Source: Balanoglossus misakiensis
Lineage: Eukaryota; Hemichordata
Direction of reading: 5' to 3'
Assembly (NCBI GenBank): GCA_040954595.2
Contig: CM082578.2
Span: 15,500,001-15,564,000, forward strand
Length of the DNA stretch: 64,000 nt
Every line of letters starts with the position of its first letter. Within the stretch, counting starts at the first letter, position 1. The position numbers were made by a program, and so were the translations under genes. Positions 49,701 through 60,527 of the stretch are shown piece after piece. The notes under the pieces are model-generated. The model did no database searches. It was not told the origin of the DNA and saw only the letters and a program-made list of their open reading frames with translations.

Positions 49701-52700
49701 CTGGCTTTTGATTTTTGTCAGAAGGAAGGAAAGAAAGCATATTATTATAGATTATTATCAGTGTTTTGTTTTTATTAACTGAAACATGAGAGTGATTTCG
49801 ATTTGTTCTTTAAATTCCACAGGACGTGGTTGAGATGCTGAGGAACCTCCAGACCATGTCTACAGTTGGTCAGTTCATCTTAGCCGTTGCTATTGTGCAG
49901 CTGACTGACCTTGACATTCTGTCTGCTGCCAGCTATGAGAAAGAGAAGGGTGAACCCATCACTAGACAGACTCTCAACAACTATACCCATGCACAGAACA
50001 TCATACTCGGTCAGGTACGTGCTATTTGCGGAACTGCCACCGTGATGTTAGACGGGTTAATGATTGAGTCAAATCACCAGATGCTGCAGCCTTTTACTGA
50101 TTGCATTCATCGTTTTGTGTACTATAGAATTTTGAATGGTGCGGTGGTTTGAGTTCTTTGCATATATAAGTGTGTATGTTGGCATACAGATTTTATATTG
50201 CATACAAAACGTTCACTATTACGTAGTGTTAGAATTGAATGGGGTTTTGAACTGCAATGCTCGAAAAGCTATGACAATATATAAACTCTCAGTCATTGAC
50301 TGAAAAATACTTAGGAGCATTGTGAAGATAAGAAAAACATAGAGAGAAATGTTTGCATTTGTTTCAATTGATATTGATGTGCACATTTGTGTCATGATGA
50401 GATCCAATATGGTCACCAGGCAGCCATTATGTGATGAAATTTTCATATCCAGAGCTAATTTCTCATGCATGCTTCAACTGATTTCATTACAGATGATGTT
50501 GTTTGGAGAGCAGGTGGAACACAGAGCTGCTAGTCAATACTACTCCACCCCGACCAGTCCTCTTCGAAACATCTATCTCTACCACGTCTTGTATTTGGCA
50601 AAGATCAAACTGCGCATTGGATACACACTGGCCAGGGAAGCAGCCAAAGTCCAAAACAGGTTTGCCACCAAGTAAGTCATGGTCATTGTCCATTCAGACT
50701 CTTCAATTATTTACCAGAAGTCGCATTGGGGTCACTCAGGGAAGACCAGTGTAGTGTTTGGTCAGTAATGATCTATATTTGGGAAGGGATGTAAAAATCA
50801 GTGTTCTCCCCTAGGATCAGCTAATTTGCATAGCAATGTAATTAATTGTTATGATAATGAGTCTCTATTGTTTTCCAAAAATTAAAGGGTATCGGCCGAT
50901 ACTATTGAATTGTTCTTGGGAGAACACTGCAAAATGCACACACAGCGATGTACATGTATGGTTTGTGTACAGTGACTGTTGAAACATAGGCAAAGGACCT
51001 GTCTCTCAACAAACACGTGCATTGTACAGAGTGACACCGAGCTTTTTCCCCCGAAAGTGGCCACCATCACTCATGACAGCTCATACACTAGCGATTTCAA
51101 GCTCTAGCCTCTGAAACGGAAGTATCAATTATTATAATACGTGTAACATTATACTGCATGCAAAGGGTGGCCACTTAAGACTTGTGTGGAACTCTACAGC
51201 TGCTGCATAAAAAGCAAACAAGTACAATGGAGACTGGATTAATCCGGAGGCTGAGTTACACAAGGCAACTCAACGGGAAACTGAATGTGCAACTCAGTCA
51301 GTGCAACAGAAATGGTTACACAGACTTATGCAGTAATTCAGGAACTCTTAACTCTATATACTGCAGTTTGAAACTGATGTACATAGTCTTTTAAGCATTT
51401 TATGACAGGTTGACAGGTATGCATCTTGCCTGTCTCTGGATTAAAGGTCCACTGTCTGTAACTTTTGATTCTTTGTTTTCAGTATTTTTGTTCTGTGTAT
51501 CATCCATGGTTTCTTGTTTGACTCCCTCAAAGCAGGATTAAATGCCTAGTATTTATCTTCTCAACCAAGCCCATATGTGCATATATCAGCATTGTTTAAA
51601 ATCATACAGAAATTGCATCAAGTCCAGATTTGAATTCATTTCTGAACAATTACCATGATCCGTACACACACTCGTACGCATGACTTACTGACAAGCATTG
51701 ATCTGTTTTGACCCCAAATGTTTTGTTTAGGAATCTTGGTGAGAAATCTGCTGATATCTGGATTGAGTGTGCGGCTGTTCTGGGCACAGCGTTGGAGTTG
51801 TGCAGTGTGGCAGCCATCAAAGAGCCAAGCCTCGAAGCTGAAATTTTGCTAACACTAGGCAAGTACATGTAGTCACTGCAGCCACGAATCTTTCACCAGT
51901 TTTTAGACACTAGACTCAAACTTTGTAACTTCATAATTATGTGATGTTGAAATACATGAAGCAAATTGGGAATGTAAATGTTTTTAGAATGTATGGAATA
52001 AACACTCCTGTTTTCTGATTTCTGCTGTGGAAAAAGTTGAGAATCAAAATAATTATCTGCAATTTGTGTTTGACCACTTTCTTCCTGTCTTTAATAACAG
52101 GTAAAGTCCAGAGACAGTTGTGTGAATGTGGTGCCTATCAACCCAGAGCTGTGGCAAACACTCTCATCCAGGCGATCAACATCAGTTACAATGCCAATCA
52201 TGATCTGGGGTAAGATACCTTCAAATAACACACAGTGGAATATTCCTTCAACAGTATGGGATATTGCGTCAAACACAACACCAGAAACTAAGAACACTTG
52301 TACCGGGTATATCGAATAACTCTGGCAAAAATTTGAAGTCTTTAACTGTGAAATCATAAATTCTCATGAGATAAATTGGCAGTTATCCAAATCAACACAA
52401 AGCAACAGAATGGCACCAGTGTAATTATAAATCCATCTCTGAGGAAGACAGAATATAGATTAAGCTTACCATAATACTGAGTGTAGATTGTTTGATTCTC
52501 TCTATCCTCTGCGTCTTTTCAGTCTGATTCGTCAAGCCTATTTAGAAATAGCCTTATTGTACCTATCCATTGAGGCCCAGAGCAAACCACCAACCAGTGA
52601 CAGTTTGGCTGACAAGGAGATAACAACACCACAGAAAAAGGTAATCATTTGATCCTTAATTGACATGTTGATGGGAATTAACTCAGTCTGTCTCAAATGA

Positions 52701-55700
52701 CTTTTGTGTGTGTGAAATGTTGGCTTTTCTTGCTCATAAGGTTTCCAGATGGATGATGGACAATGCAGCCTATCTGATAAACCATAAGGTTTCTTTTCAC
52801 AGTAGGGTAGACTCTAGAATATTCATGAGTTGTGGTGACTTATCTCACAACTGCACTGGCTGCTGCCATTTTGAATGTCAAGTACCAGTATGTCACATTG
52901 GATCATGTTGATTTTGACACAAACCAACATGTAGCTCTCCCACTGTAATAATATATTTAGCCAGAGTTTGCTTTTTAGTCGTCAAATGTAAATAATACTT
53001 AGGTCAACCAGCTGCAGGTGAAACCTATATACACAGTCAGCTGACAGTCATTTCAGTATTACTGTTTACGTGTTGGTTATTACCTCTCAGATGTTTTCAT
53101 TAAATAAACAATTTAACATCCAAATCAGAGCGTGTGTGCAACAGATGGATATTGCGCAGATGAAACAACCAGTGTCAATAAATTTACAGTTTACTTTGTG
53201 TGCTTGCTGTGTATTTTTGCCTCATGCTGGCACTGGTTTATGACGGAGTATCTTGTTCAATCAGCAAATCAAAAACTTTATTCTGTTCCCAACTGTATGT
53301 CTGCTTTAAAATGAACCATTTCAGTTCAAATCTTTCAAAGCACTGGAAATTAAAATCATGACTCAAGAAAACACACACATATACCTAAAGAAAAATATGC
53401 AAAGTGGAATATATAAAATTGGAAAAAAAATTGTACACTAAAAGCTTGTAACCAAATTTACGTCATATACAGTTAGAATGAAAGACATTTCTGCCAGTTT
53501 GAACACCAGCGAGGAAAGAAATATGATTGTGGAAGCTTCATGCAGAACATGTTAATTGTAAATAGATGATGAATTTCTGTCAGAAATGAAAACGTGATGA
53601 TCTGATAATGCGAAAAAAACAAGGCAGTCAGAGAGGCTTTAAATTAATACCGGGAGTGCTTTTGTTGTTTGTGACCTTTGACCTCAAGGAGACCTGGTAA
53701 AAGCTTAAATTTACACATATGCCACTTGCATATGCCAAAAGAGGTCTGTAAAATTTGAGGTGATTGGAAATGCAAAATTTGACAGTCTCAAGCTTGCTGT
53801 TATGGCAAAAACTTTGTTGATTTTGTGTGCATGAAAAATATTTCTATGTGGTAAAAATTGGAAATAAATGTTAGGTTCAAAAGAGGAAGATGGATATGTT
53901 ATTTTCTGACGAATTCGGAATTTTGGTGGTCAGTTACCCTGTAATTCCATTGAGTTTTAAAACAGCTGATGGATGATGCATTTGGATTATTTTCAGCTGT
54001 TGCAAACTGTTTCCTTTGTATATAATCTGAGATAAATCCAGTGTTTCAGCCAAAACAATGGGCTTAGCAGCTGTTGTACAGGTTGGGGTTTAACCTTTGA
54101 CCTCTAGCATTACGATGAGAAGGTTTTGCCTGGATCAGTCCCTAGTGGAATGATATGATATGACAACTACATTGAAATATGTCCACAATAGAGTAGCTAA
54201 AACACCGTTTTCTTGCGAAGAACCCCCAAATTGTATAAAAAGCATAAAATGTGCATGTTGATTCCAAATTTTGGCAAACTTTTGGCCGTGGTGTTAGGAT
54301 TAGGGAAGGTTATATTCTTTTGTCAATGTTGCCTGCATGTTTATATCACATTCAAAAAAGATGCAAATGTTACCTCATATTGTTAATTGCTAAAGAGCAA
54401 ATTTGTCTGACAGTTTCTTTCTATGGAGACTGCTATTCTGATTTAACACATCCTCCATAATGTGTTTGTCACAGGAATCACACGCGGCTAAACTTGACAC
54501 TAAGTACCCATTGATTAAAGGCATTTCCCTTGATCCCCAGGAATCATTATACAGTTCAAAATTCCTACACTTGACCACAAATAATAAAGGAATGCTCAAA
54601 CACGCAGCTGATGGATGATGATGTGCTTAATCAGAATGTTTATAGCATTTATGACTATATGATTACCCGGTAGTCACATAAATCATTAACTGTCACGCTA
54701 TAAAAATAACAGATAATTCAATTGTCTGTGGTGCACATCAGGAGTGTATTAGAGATGCTAATACATGCACGTAGTTGTGTGGAACATTTGTAATATTTGC
54801 GCATTAATTCTTTTGACCAGAATATTTTATTTCATGAGAACTTGCTTGTTGAAATGACTTTTCATTTTTCATGCATTTACGTCCAATAGATGTCACATAA
54901 TTGGTCAACCATATATCTGTTCAGACTGTGTTTATATGTTTGTTGTTTATCAAATTTGCCTTTTTTATTGGTTTTGTTGCCATGGTTTGCTAAATTTGGC
55001 ATTTGTTTGGTTTTAATAATAAAAGTACCACATTCACACAAGATCGTGGGAGTATTTTACATGTTTTGTCATCTCCTATTTACTTTGTGGTTCTCCATAC
55101 AAGCGTTCTCAAATCAAATACACAAACATGCTGTCTATGAATAAATCTAGGAAACAAGCCATGATTTACACACTGCTGTATTCACTCATAGAGATCTGTT
55201 TCCATATTTTGCAGACTCCAAGCAAGGTTTCCCGCGGCAGCACAAAGACATCCATGAGAAGCCAGAAAAGTGATCGGGACATCATACGGGAAAAGAACCG
55301 GGAACGGAACGCAGCATGGATCGCCGTGCGTGCAGCCACTGCAGCATCGGTCGCTCAACGTACGAGGTCTCTGATGGTCGGTGATCCTCAACTCACATCG
55401 TTGAAACTTACCAGTAAGATCCGTCAACAGGTGCCTGAGTTTGCAGTCATGGATATGGTCGGTGGACAGACAGCTAAACCCATCCCACCAAAGCCAGGTA
55501 CTATATTGCTCACTTAATGTTTAAAATTTATGGATGAAAATGTAGTCTCTATTATATCTATCAGATGTTTCTTCTTGTTAGTATTGATTTTAATCAACAA
55601 TTTGTTTTTTTCTTGAATCAATTGAGTCCTGCTTGCATTTGTCAGAATGAGGGGAGTTACCTGAGTGTATGTCTGAGATGTTGTATCTTTTTCCTTGTGC

Positions 55701-57389
55701 AGAAACTCATGGCAAAGGCTTGGAACCAGTCCAAGAGGGTGTCCATCTCAGCAGTGATGCTGAGTCAGTACGTTCTGATGATGACACTATTCTCAAAGCT
55801 CTCAAATCTGGACTTGACATCAGCTGGATTCACATTTTAGGCTACAGTTCCATCCTGCAGCGTCTCTGCAATACCGCTACTCTAGGGATCGCGTCAGATG
55901 CCTTTAACTTGCAGAGTGGTGGTACTGTCAGTTTGGGCACCGGCTTCGAGTTTGGCTACGTCAACCCATCCGGACAGGACAGCGGGGTCAACCACGACAT
56001 CATCCGACTTCCCCTGATGTGCGGCAAGATGGCTCTGCGCCAAGCCCTCATCCATGAGTTCCTGGCAGAAAACCTTCCTCAGTATGCCAGTGAATGCTGT
56101 GCCATAGCTCCACCCAGCTCCCTCAATCTCAAGTGGCAAGGCCCGGCGACTCAGCTGAACATCCCTATCAAGCGGTACGAAGAGAATGTATACATCGCCT
56201 CGCAGCCCGAGAAAGACGACGTCACAGATGCAGTGCCCACTATAGTCAAGAAGACAGATGCAGCAACTGCTGCAGATGCCCTCGAAAAGACCGTGACTGG
56301 CAGCGCCGAGAATGAAATCTCTATCCAGTGGTACCAGCCGGCATTGGAAGACTCTCCAGCCGACAGTGGCAATGGAGTGCTTCTGGTTTATGCAACCAAC
56401 AAGGAAGAGAAGAAAAGCAAGTCGTCCACCACTCTGGCCGCCCCCACCACTGCAGGAAAGATGTGGCTCCCTCTCAGCCAGCTCATCGAGCTGCATGCCA
56501 AGTTAGCTGTGGTCAGACAGAAGGCCGAGATCTCCCTGGCAGAACAGCCAAAACCACCTACGCAGACACCCAGTACCACTAAACAGACCAGCAGGAAGAC
56601 TAAGAGAACAACACGTATAACTCAACTGTCTGCTAAAATGAAGAAGGATGAAAACCTTGAGGTAAGTTCCAAAACCATCCCCGGAGAATAGTCATTACCA
56701 GAATGTCATTTGTGTATCTGTCTGTCTGTCTGTCTGTCTGGATGGATGGATGGATGGATGGATGGAGGGACGAATCAACATGGATACTTATACAAATGTA
56801 GCTAGGCTGCAGTAGCTAGTTATCAATGATTAAACCTCAAAACATGTATGCCACACAACGCTACACCACATAAGCTTTTGGTGGTTGTTGTTTCAACCCA
56901 TACGTGCTTTATAAATATTTGGTTAGGATATAAAGTGTTGTTAATAATATTTTGAAATTTGCTTTTCAGACGTTGTTAAAACAGTGTATTGCTGACATTC
57001 ATACTCTTCTGAAGTACAAACATGACCCAGATAAACCATTGCAGGTAGGTATATATTTAGTACATCACATGGTTCTTAATAGCAAACTTCCCTATATAAA
57101 GGGATTGTCAACAATAACAATGGTTGATACACACATACAAGTATATGTGGAGTACTATGTATATGAGCATGCATTTTGGAACCAAGCAAAATGCTGAATT
57201 TATGTCCAAAAGTTAAAGCTAATGTCCTTTAAACAAACTAACTAATTTCTGTGTGTCTATTGACAGATCCCTTTCCCAGTTGCTCTGATGAACATACACA
57301 ATGTTGAACAACTGTTTGATCCCAGCTATGGCGACTGGATGAAGAACAACAATGACATCTTCAAATGGGTATCTGATATACTACTGTAG
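25894..57389 (+). CDS. CFAP54: CFAP54, cilia- and flagella-associated protein 54 (61 exons)
   Basis: Structural protein of the ciliary central apparatus, in the C1d projection in Chlamydomonas, required for motility in mammals. I could trace 61 exons with matching phases throughout, totalling 10,170 coding bases and 3,389 residues (human about 3,100), from ATG at 25894 to TAG at 57387-57389. Diagnostic N-terminal segments include FGLWNKYEARLPRMLYV, MALWQCYGRYLDQFG and TIHIYSVSRHLM, and an EYLLWGCMCMEASVPLMG block typical of the family. A fibronectin-III-like region covers about 940-1050 (ELAVSGLKPNERYVFAVAAY). The remainder is mainly helical repeats with basic or low-complexity linkers. No frameshift or premature stop was found. 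One intron uses a GC donor (51859). Exons are itemised in the six block entries. Confidence 0.93.
26285..26488. mobile_element. PIF/Harbinger-like MITE in CFAP54 intron 1
   Basis: A 198-base non-coding element (26288-26485) starts GGGACTGGTCAGTTTC and ends GAAACTGAACAGTCCC, giving near-perfect terminal inverted repeats of about 25 bases. It is flanked by direct TTA triplets (26285-26287 and 26486-26488). A 3-base TTA/TWA target duplication is typical of PIF/Harbinger transposons. The interior is G- and C-runs that pair with each other. No transposase is present, so it is non-autonomous. Confidence 0.75.
29200..29262. repeat. ATGCAT-rich alternating purine-pyrimidine stretch
   Basis: Clustered ATGCATGC, TGCATGCATATGCATG and GTGCACATGC units lie within the intron between CFAP54 exons 8 and 9. 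It is self-complementary at several scales. Confidence 0.7.
30505..30593. repeat. Fold-back element, ACCCCC-end family, copy 1
   Basis: The left arm CCTATCACCCCCAATCCC (30505-30522) is inversely matched by AGGGAATTTAGGGGTGACAGG (30573-30593). It lies in the intron between CFAP54 exons 9 and 10, is about 89 bases long and has no coding capacity. Confidence 0.55.
30966..31052. repeat. Fold-back element, AACCCTT/CACCCCCA family, copy 2
   Basis: The left end AACCCTTTCACCCCCATA and the right end TATGGGGGTGTAAGGGTT are inverted repeats with a single mismatch. A second inner inverted pair is GACTGACC / GGTCAGACC. The whole element is 87 bases and lies in the same intron as copy 1. Confidence 0.7.
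31915..35485 (+). CDS. CFAP54: CFAP54 exons 11-20 (residues 446-982)
   Basis: Exons: 31915-32126, 32485-32641, 32823-32914, 33064-33198, 33407-33557, 33802-33915, 34055-34272, 34447-34650, 34804-34959 and 35315-35485. Helical repeats (for example FVKWAYNYEQWETFDALVEI) are interrupted by a Ser/Lys-rich linker in exon 16 (KAKSKSGTTAP). Exon 20 enters the fibronectin-III-like region (PPAPLLLCRTDSTMVFKP). Confidence 0.87.
32223..32407. mobile_element. Fold-back element with CAGTCAAAC ends
   Basis: The left end ACAGTCAAACATG is the inverted match of CAGGTTTGACTGT at the right end (32394-32406). Inside is a directly repeated unit GACAGGTGGCC-TATA-GACAGGT (about 32280-32303). It is about 185 bases long, lies in the CFAP54 intron before exon 12, and has no coding capacity. 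It is probably a MITE. Confidence 0.6.
35699..38869 (+). CDS. CFAP54: CFAP54 exons 21-30 (residues 983-1472)
   Basis: Exons: 35699-35791, 35975-36157, 36295-36437, 36681-36828, 36925-37080, 37245-37451, 37707-37911, 38167-38259, 38429-38555 and 38755-38869. Exons 21-22 complete the fibronectin-III-like domain (VAWYRLFGRT, SGLKPNERYVFAVAAYT). Exon 25 carries AIELAGWLNESNMALQAVVQ, and exon 27 a Lys-rich linker (TKKKKIRRPGQM). The acceptor of exon 22 sits directly after a pure C-run. Confidence 0.87.
35959..35974 (+). promoter_or_regulatory. Pure C-run 3' splice site of CFAP54 exon 22
   Basis: The polypyrimidine tract before the acceptor is an uninterrupted run of about 14 C bases ending in CAG, instead of the T-rich tracts at almost all other acceptors of the gene. 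Confidence 0.8.
39023..43258 (+). CDS. CFAP54: CFAP54 exons 31-40 (residues 1473-2102)
   Basis: Exons: 39023-39157, 39334-39438, 39573-39670, 39851-40068, 40397-40590, 40997-41230, 41515-41735, 41976-42229, 42434-42589 and 42982-43258. Exon 34 carries a short aromatic-rich stretch, EWFVFETAGTLVVGWEG, before a disordered Pro/Asp linker (PPPIPPPPEDKDDDTPRTY). Exon 38 has the segment VDAYGGPPPPQPHF. All splice junctions preserve phase. Confidence 0.87.
43428..47284 (+). CDS. CFAP54: CFAP54 exons 41-51 (residues 2103-2611)
   Basis: Exons: 43428-43610, 43884-44151, 44337-44423, 44654-44776, 44925-44978 (54 bases), 45152-45309, 45563-45672, 45834-45934, 46103-46166, 46510-46690 and 47088-47284. 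TPR-like helical pairs (for example AYKWWAEALDLILNTRDTL) are followed by an acidic EFEEEEET run and a Ser/Thr/Pro linker (exons 47-48). Exon 51 contains SRLDARLWLDCRLALVKGL, a strongly conserved family segment. Confidence 0.87.
43628..43717. repeat. Fold-back element, AACCCTT/CACCCCCA family, copy 3
   Basis: The left end AACCCTTCCACCCCCA is imperfectly paired with TAATGGTGAAAAGGGTA at 43701-43717. The ends resemble those at 30966-31052. It lies just after CFAP54 exon 41. Confidence 0.5.
47285..48818 (+). other. 1.5-kb CFAP54 intron
   Basis: Intron between exons 51 and 52. I found no exon-like open frame with splice sites in phase and no clear inverted-repeat element. The sequence is AT-rich and otherwise featureless. 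Confidence 0.6.
48819..57389 (+). CDS. CFAP54: CFAP54 exons 52-61 (residues 2612-3389, C-terminus)
   Basis: Exons: 48819-48988, 49823-50014, 50493-50671, 51731-51858, 52101-52209, 52523-52640, 55215-55497, 55703-56661, 56970-57044 and 57267-57389. Exon 55 ends at a GC donor. Exon 59 is unusually large (959 bases) and encodes Lys/Thr-rich linkers plus KSGLDISWIHILGYSSILQR. The last exon ends DWMKNNNDIFKWVSDILL. The intron before exon 58 is the longest in the gene (about 2.6 kb). Confidence 0.87.
48989..49822 (+). other. 0.8-kb CFAP54 intron
   Basis: Intron between exons 52 and 53 with a standard GTGAGA donor and CACAG acceptor. The frame of exon 52 stays open for some 130 bases past the donor, which is chance read-through. 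Nothing else was found. Confidence 0.6.
51859..52100 (+). other. GC-AG intron of CFAP54
   Basis: Exon 55 ends ACACTAG and the intron opens GCAAGT, the strong consensus of GC-AG introns; it closes AATAACAG. Only this junction joins exon 56 in frame. Using the nearby GT four bases further (AA then GTACAT) would produce a stop codon immediately after the splice. Confidence 0.85.
52641..55214 (+). other. Longest CFAP54 intron (2.6 kb)
   Basis: Intron between exons 57 and 58. It is AT-rich. Open frames inside (for example 52708-52911, 54251-54460) have no supporting splice signals or recognisable motifs. I cannot identify a transposon. Confidence 0.55.
56715..56769. repeat. Back-to-back (TCTG)n and (GATG)n microsatellites
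   Basis: About five TCTG units pass directly into about six GATG/GGAT units, about 55 bases after the donor of CFAP54 exon 59. Confidence 0.9.
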
Positions 57390-57534
57390 TTTAACTCTCG
57401 ACGAAAACAATTGCAACCAACAGAAAGATGTTGCAATCTGTCAACCATACGCAGTCGTAAATGTTATTTGATTACAATGGAGACATGGGATCAAGATAAT
57501 ATTGGAAATCGGGATTCTCATAAGCTACTTTTAA

Positions 57535-57540
57535 AATAAA
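57535..57540 (+). terminator. Poly(A) signal of CFAP54
   Basis: AATAAA in a TTTTAAAATAAAGC context lies about 146 bases past the stop codon. It is the first canonical hexamer after the stop. Confidence 0.6.
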
Positions 57541-60527
57541 GCTAGGCTGAGTTTTCTCTATGATTAGAATGTCCATCTTTTCATGTGATACATCAGCTGT
57601 ACATGATTTCAAAAATATGTGAATACCATACTGAATATTCACCAGTGTATAGCAAGTGGAAATTTACAGCAAAATACTTTTTTTTAAATCCGTCCAATTC
57701 CATTGAATTTCAGTCTGTAGTATTTGTTTACAGACAAATGATAGGCATTCTTCAATATTGTTATTGTTACTGAATGCTGAGTTTGGTGTGTACATGTTGA
57801 ACTAACAATCACAGCTGATTCCATGCATGATACATGTATTTGTGTATAATGATATTCTTTTTTTAAATTTCTTACTTGTCACTTTCTCAATACATCCATG
57901 TTGATCGATGTTATATAAATATTGCACTTTTGTGTGGATTTTTAAAGAATTTATAATTGTTAATTCATTGATTATGTGAAATTCATACCAATTGTTTTAC
58001 AATTACCTGCAACTTAACGAAAAGGCAATTGTTTTGGCTCTGGAAAATAGATACCGTCATGATGCCCAGACCAAGGCCCATGCATACAGCACTGACGTTT
58101 GAACAGTTTCTGTCACAAAGAGCATTCATCATAAAGTAAAGAGCCATGTTGGTAGTGATCATACGTTATGTGGGGATATGTCCTTAAATCCATAATTTAC
58201 GACGTGTTTATAGGATAAAATTTTAGTTGTCCCGGCTTTGCAGTAAATATATGTTGACAGTACAAAGCGGTGGCGATTGAATATACATGTCTACAGTGTT
58301 TCCGCAATTTTTGATAAATTACTCAGTTGTTACAATCACTCACAGTATTAAAATATTTAGCCGCCAAAATTATATATAGGTAGATCTGTGCTAACTAAGA
58401 GTTTGATGGTGACATCTTATCCGCCATTGCGACACACAAACTTACCAGAAAAATGTCTACACACGGAAAATTAATAAGCATTTTCACTATTAACATATTT
58501 CATGTCTCACAGAGAAAATCATAAAAACAGTTCCATGTTTACGGAGACTGTTTACTGACAATTTGGGAAAGCTTTAGACGCCAGTAAAACATTTATATTG
58601 CTTACTTTATTAGAAAATAGATTTGTAAATTTGTTCCTATAAATTTCACCATCTGGAAACCGATTTATTACATATCAGCAGTTATCACTTTCGCTAGTTA
58701 AACACTATACATTTAGGAATAAATTTACAAAGCTGATGTGGCAATTAAAACAAGATTTTGCTGTTTACTGGCGTCAACAGGTCTTTTACATTGCCAGTCA
58801 GCAAATGACTGTACCTCATAGGTACCATCGATAGTTTGGCCAATATTGACTCCGTGGTGAAAATTATTGATTTGAAAACTGAAGAAATTCACAATGACGA
58901 AACTGGTAAGGCAACACGCAGACAGTAAAACAGATGTTGCTTTAATTTGACAGTTACAGATTTGAACTAGGCCTATTGGTGTTTCTAACTGAGCAAATCC
59001 CATGGCCAATTAACGGAATAAAGACGAACCGCCCACACCAAGTTCATAGAACCCAGCTGCCACAAGTATTAAATTTGTTTATAGTTCATGTATATTGAAC
59101 GATTAGAAGCCATCAATCAAATTTGACCACCAACGCTTTATCAGAGATCTTTGTACTAAACTACCAAGTTTAGGTCAATTACATGTAATAAACATGTCGG
59201 CGATCTCTACAATGACAATGTTCGATCTTAAAGTAGAGAATACGGAGCCTAGGGCATTTTCTATAAGTTGTGTATCTAATTTATTAACTATTATAAACTC
59301 ACTGACATCTAACACACGCTCATTAATTATGGATTTTGCACGCTTAGAATCATGTTAACATTTCTCAAAAAGCTTTATATAGGCCTATACCTTTTTTCAA
59401 GCAAAATACTTTTGGAGTGTGTTACCGGAAAAAATGGTTTCATTTCTTTTCCATGGCGTCATCGTATAGGCCAAGAAAAGACATTTTTGTGTTTCCGGTA
59501 ATCGGCATACCGTAGTTCGTTTCTACCCAATCCTCGACAATCGTTCAAATTTGATTTCAATTACGTCTACGTCAAAGAATTCAAAAAATTCGCGCAAATA
59601 TATTGCTAGTTTGCAAATTTCATGTTTTCATAGTTATACTATCTGGTTTTATTTTTGCATCAGATTTGCAGCTCTGTACGATGTTCTGACGTAATTCAGA
59701 TCGCAAAGGATTGAAATCGGAGATTTTAATCTTATACATCTCAAACATATGGTCGTCTGCGCGAGCATTAATTTTAAGTTTTCTAAGCTTACATATTTCT
59801 ATATCCCTAGTATTTGGATTTACTTACAGACGGTCCTGGCTTAATATTACATCTGTGATTATATCTAGTCGACTGATGTTTTTTTAAAGCTAAGAACACC
59901 CGAGTTTCAAAAATTACGGCAGTTCAGCTTTACTTTTGACTGTTGGAATGGAGAGCACATTTATGTTTTTCTTAATGTGCATTTTTTGAAAAGATCTTAC
60001 CCCTGTAGTAAAACATAACACAGAAAGTACCGGAAATGTGGACAGTTGAAGATGGGATTACCTGTGCAGCGTATACTATGTATTTCTGTATGTTTACCCA
60101 TCCCAGGTTTCCCCAATGGGCATGGCAAATCAAACCCCTATAATTAAGACTTGCGTCAACGGTTGGCTAAAATCTTTTAATAGGCGGTCGCAAGTGATGA
60201 GGGATTTTCCTCTTGAAACAGTGAGTGTATATCCGCTGACAACTCGCCTGACCATGGGATCAGATCAACTGGTATTCTTCTATTGATTGCGCATATTAGC
60301 ATATGCGTCATATTGTGCGAAATCACACAGAGCCGGGCCTGTCGTCGAGCTAAGGCCTATGCTTAGACCTAGGGATGCCTTGTTAATAGACCAGCAGACG
60401 GCATTCTGTTGTATGCGCGGGTGGAAAGTAAACACACTGGCCAGCACCATGTCTCCTCTCAGCTCCACCGTCGTCCAGTCTATGTCCCCTTGTCCGTAAG
60501 GGCGGTCCCTGCCACTTTCTTTTTCGG
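57541..60527. other. Gene-poor interval before the O-fucosyltransferase gene
   Basis: AT-rich DNA holding no supported gene. The longest minus-strand frame (59003-58725, 92 residues from its first ATG) contains a hydrophobic stretch (TSVLLSACCLTSFVIVNFFS) and could be an isolated exon of an unknown membrane protein, but no partner exon was found. The right end presumably holds the promoter of the downstream gene. Confidence 0.45.

Noticed and set aside
51859-51864. Alternative GT donor four bases after the GC donor of CFAP54 exon 55
   Set aside because: Using it would join AA to GTAAAG and create a stop codon at once, so the GC-AG junction is preferred.
55894-56496. A 200-residue minus-strand open frame
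   Set aside because: It is antisense to the large CFAP54 exon 59, which is in frame with both neighbours and belongs to the family.
58725-59009. A 94-codon minus-strand frame with one hydrophobic segment
   Set aside because: Its listed start is a TTG; the first ATG gives 92 residues with no partner exon or known domain. Mentioned in the interval entry only.
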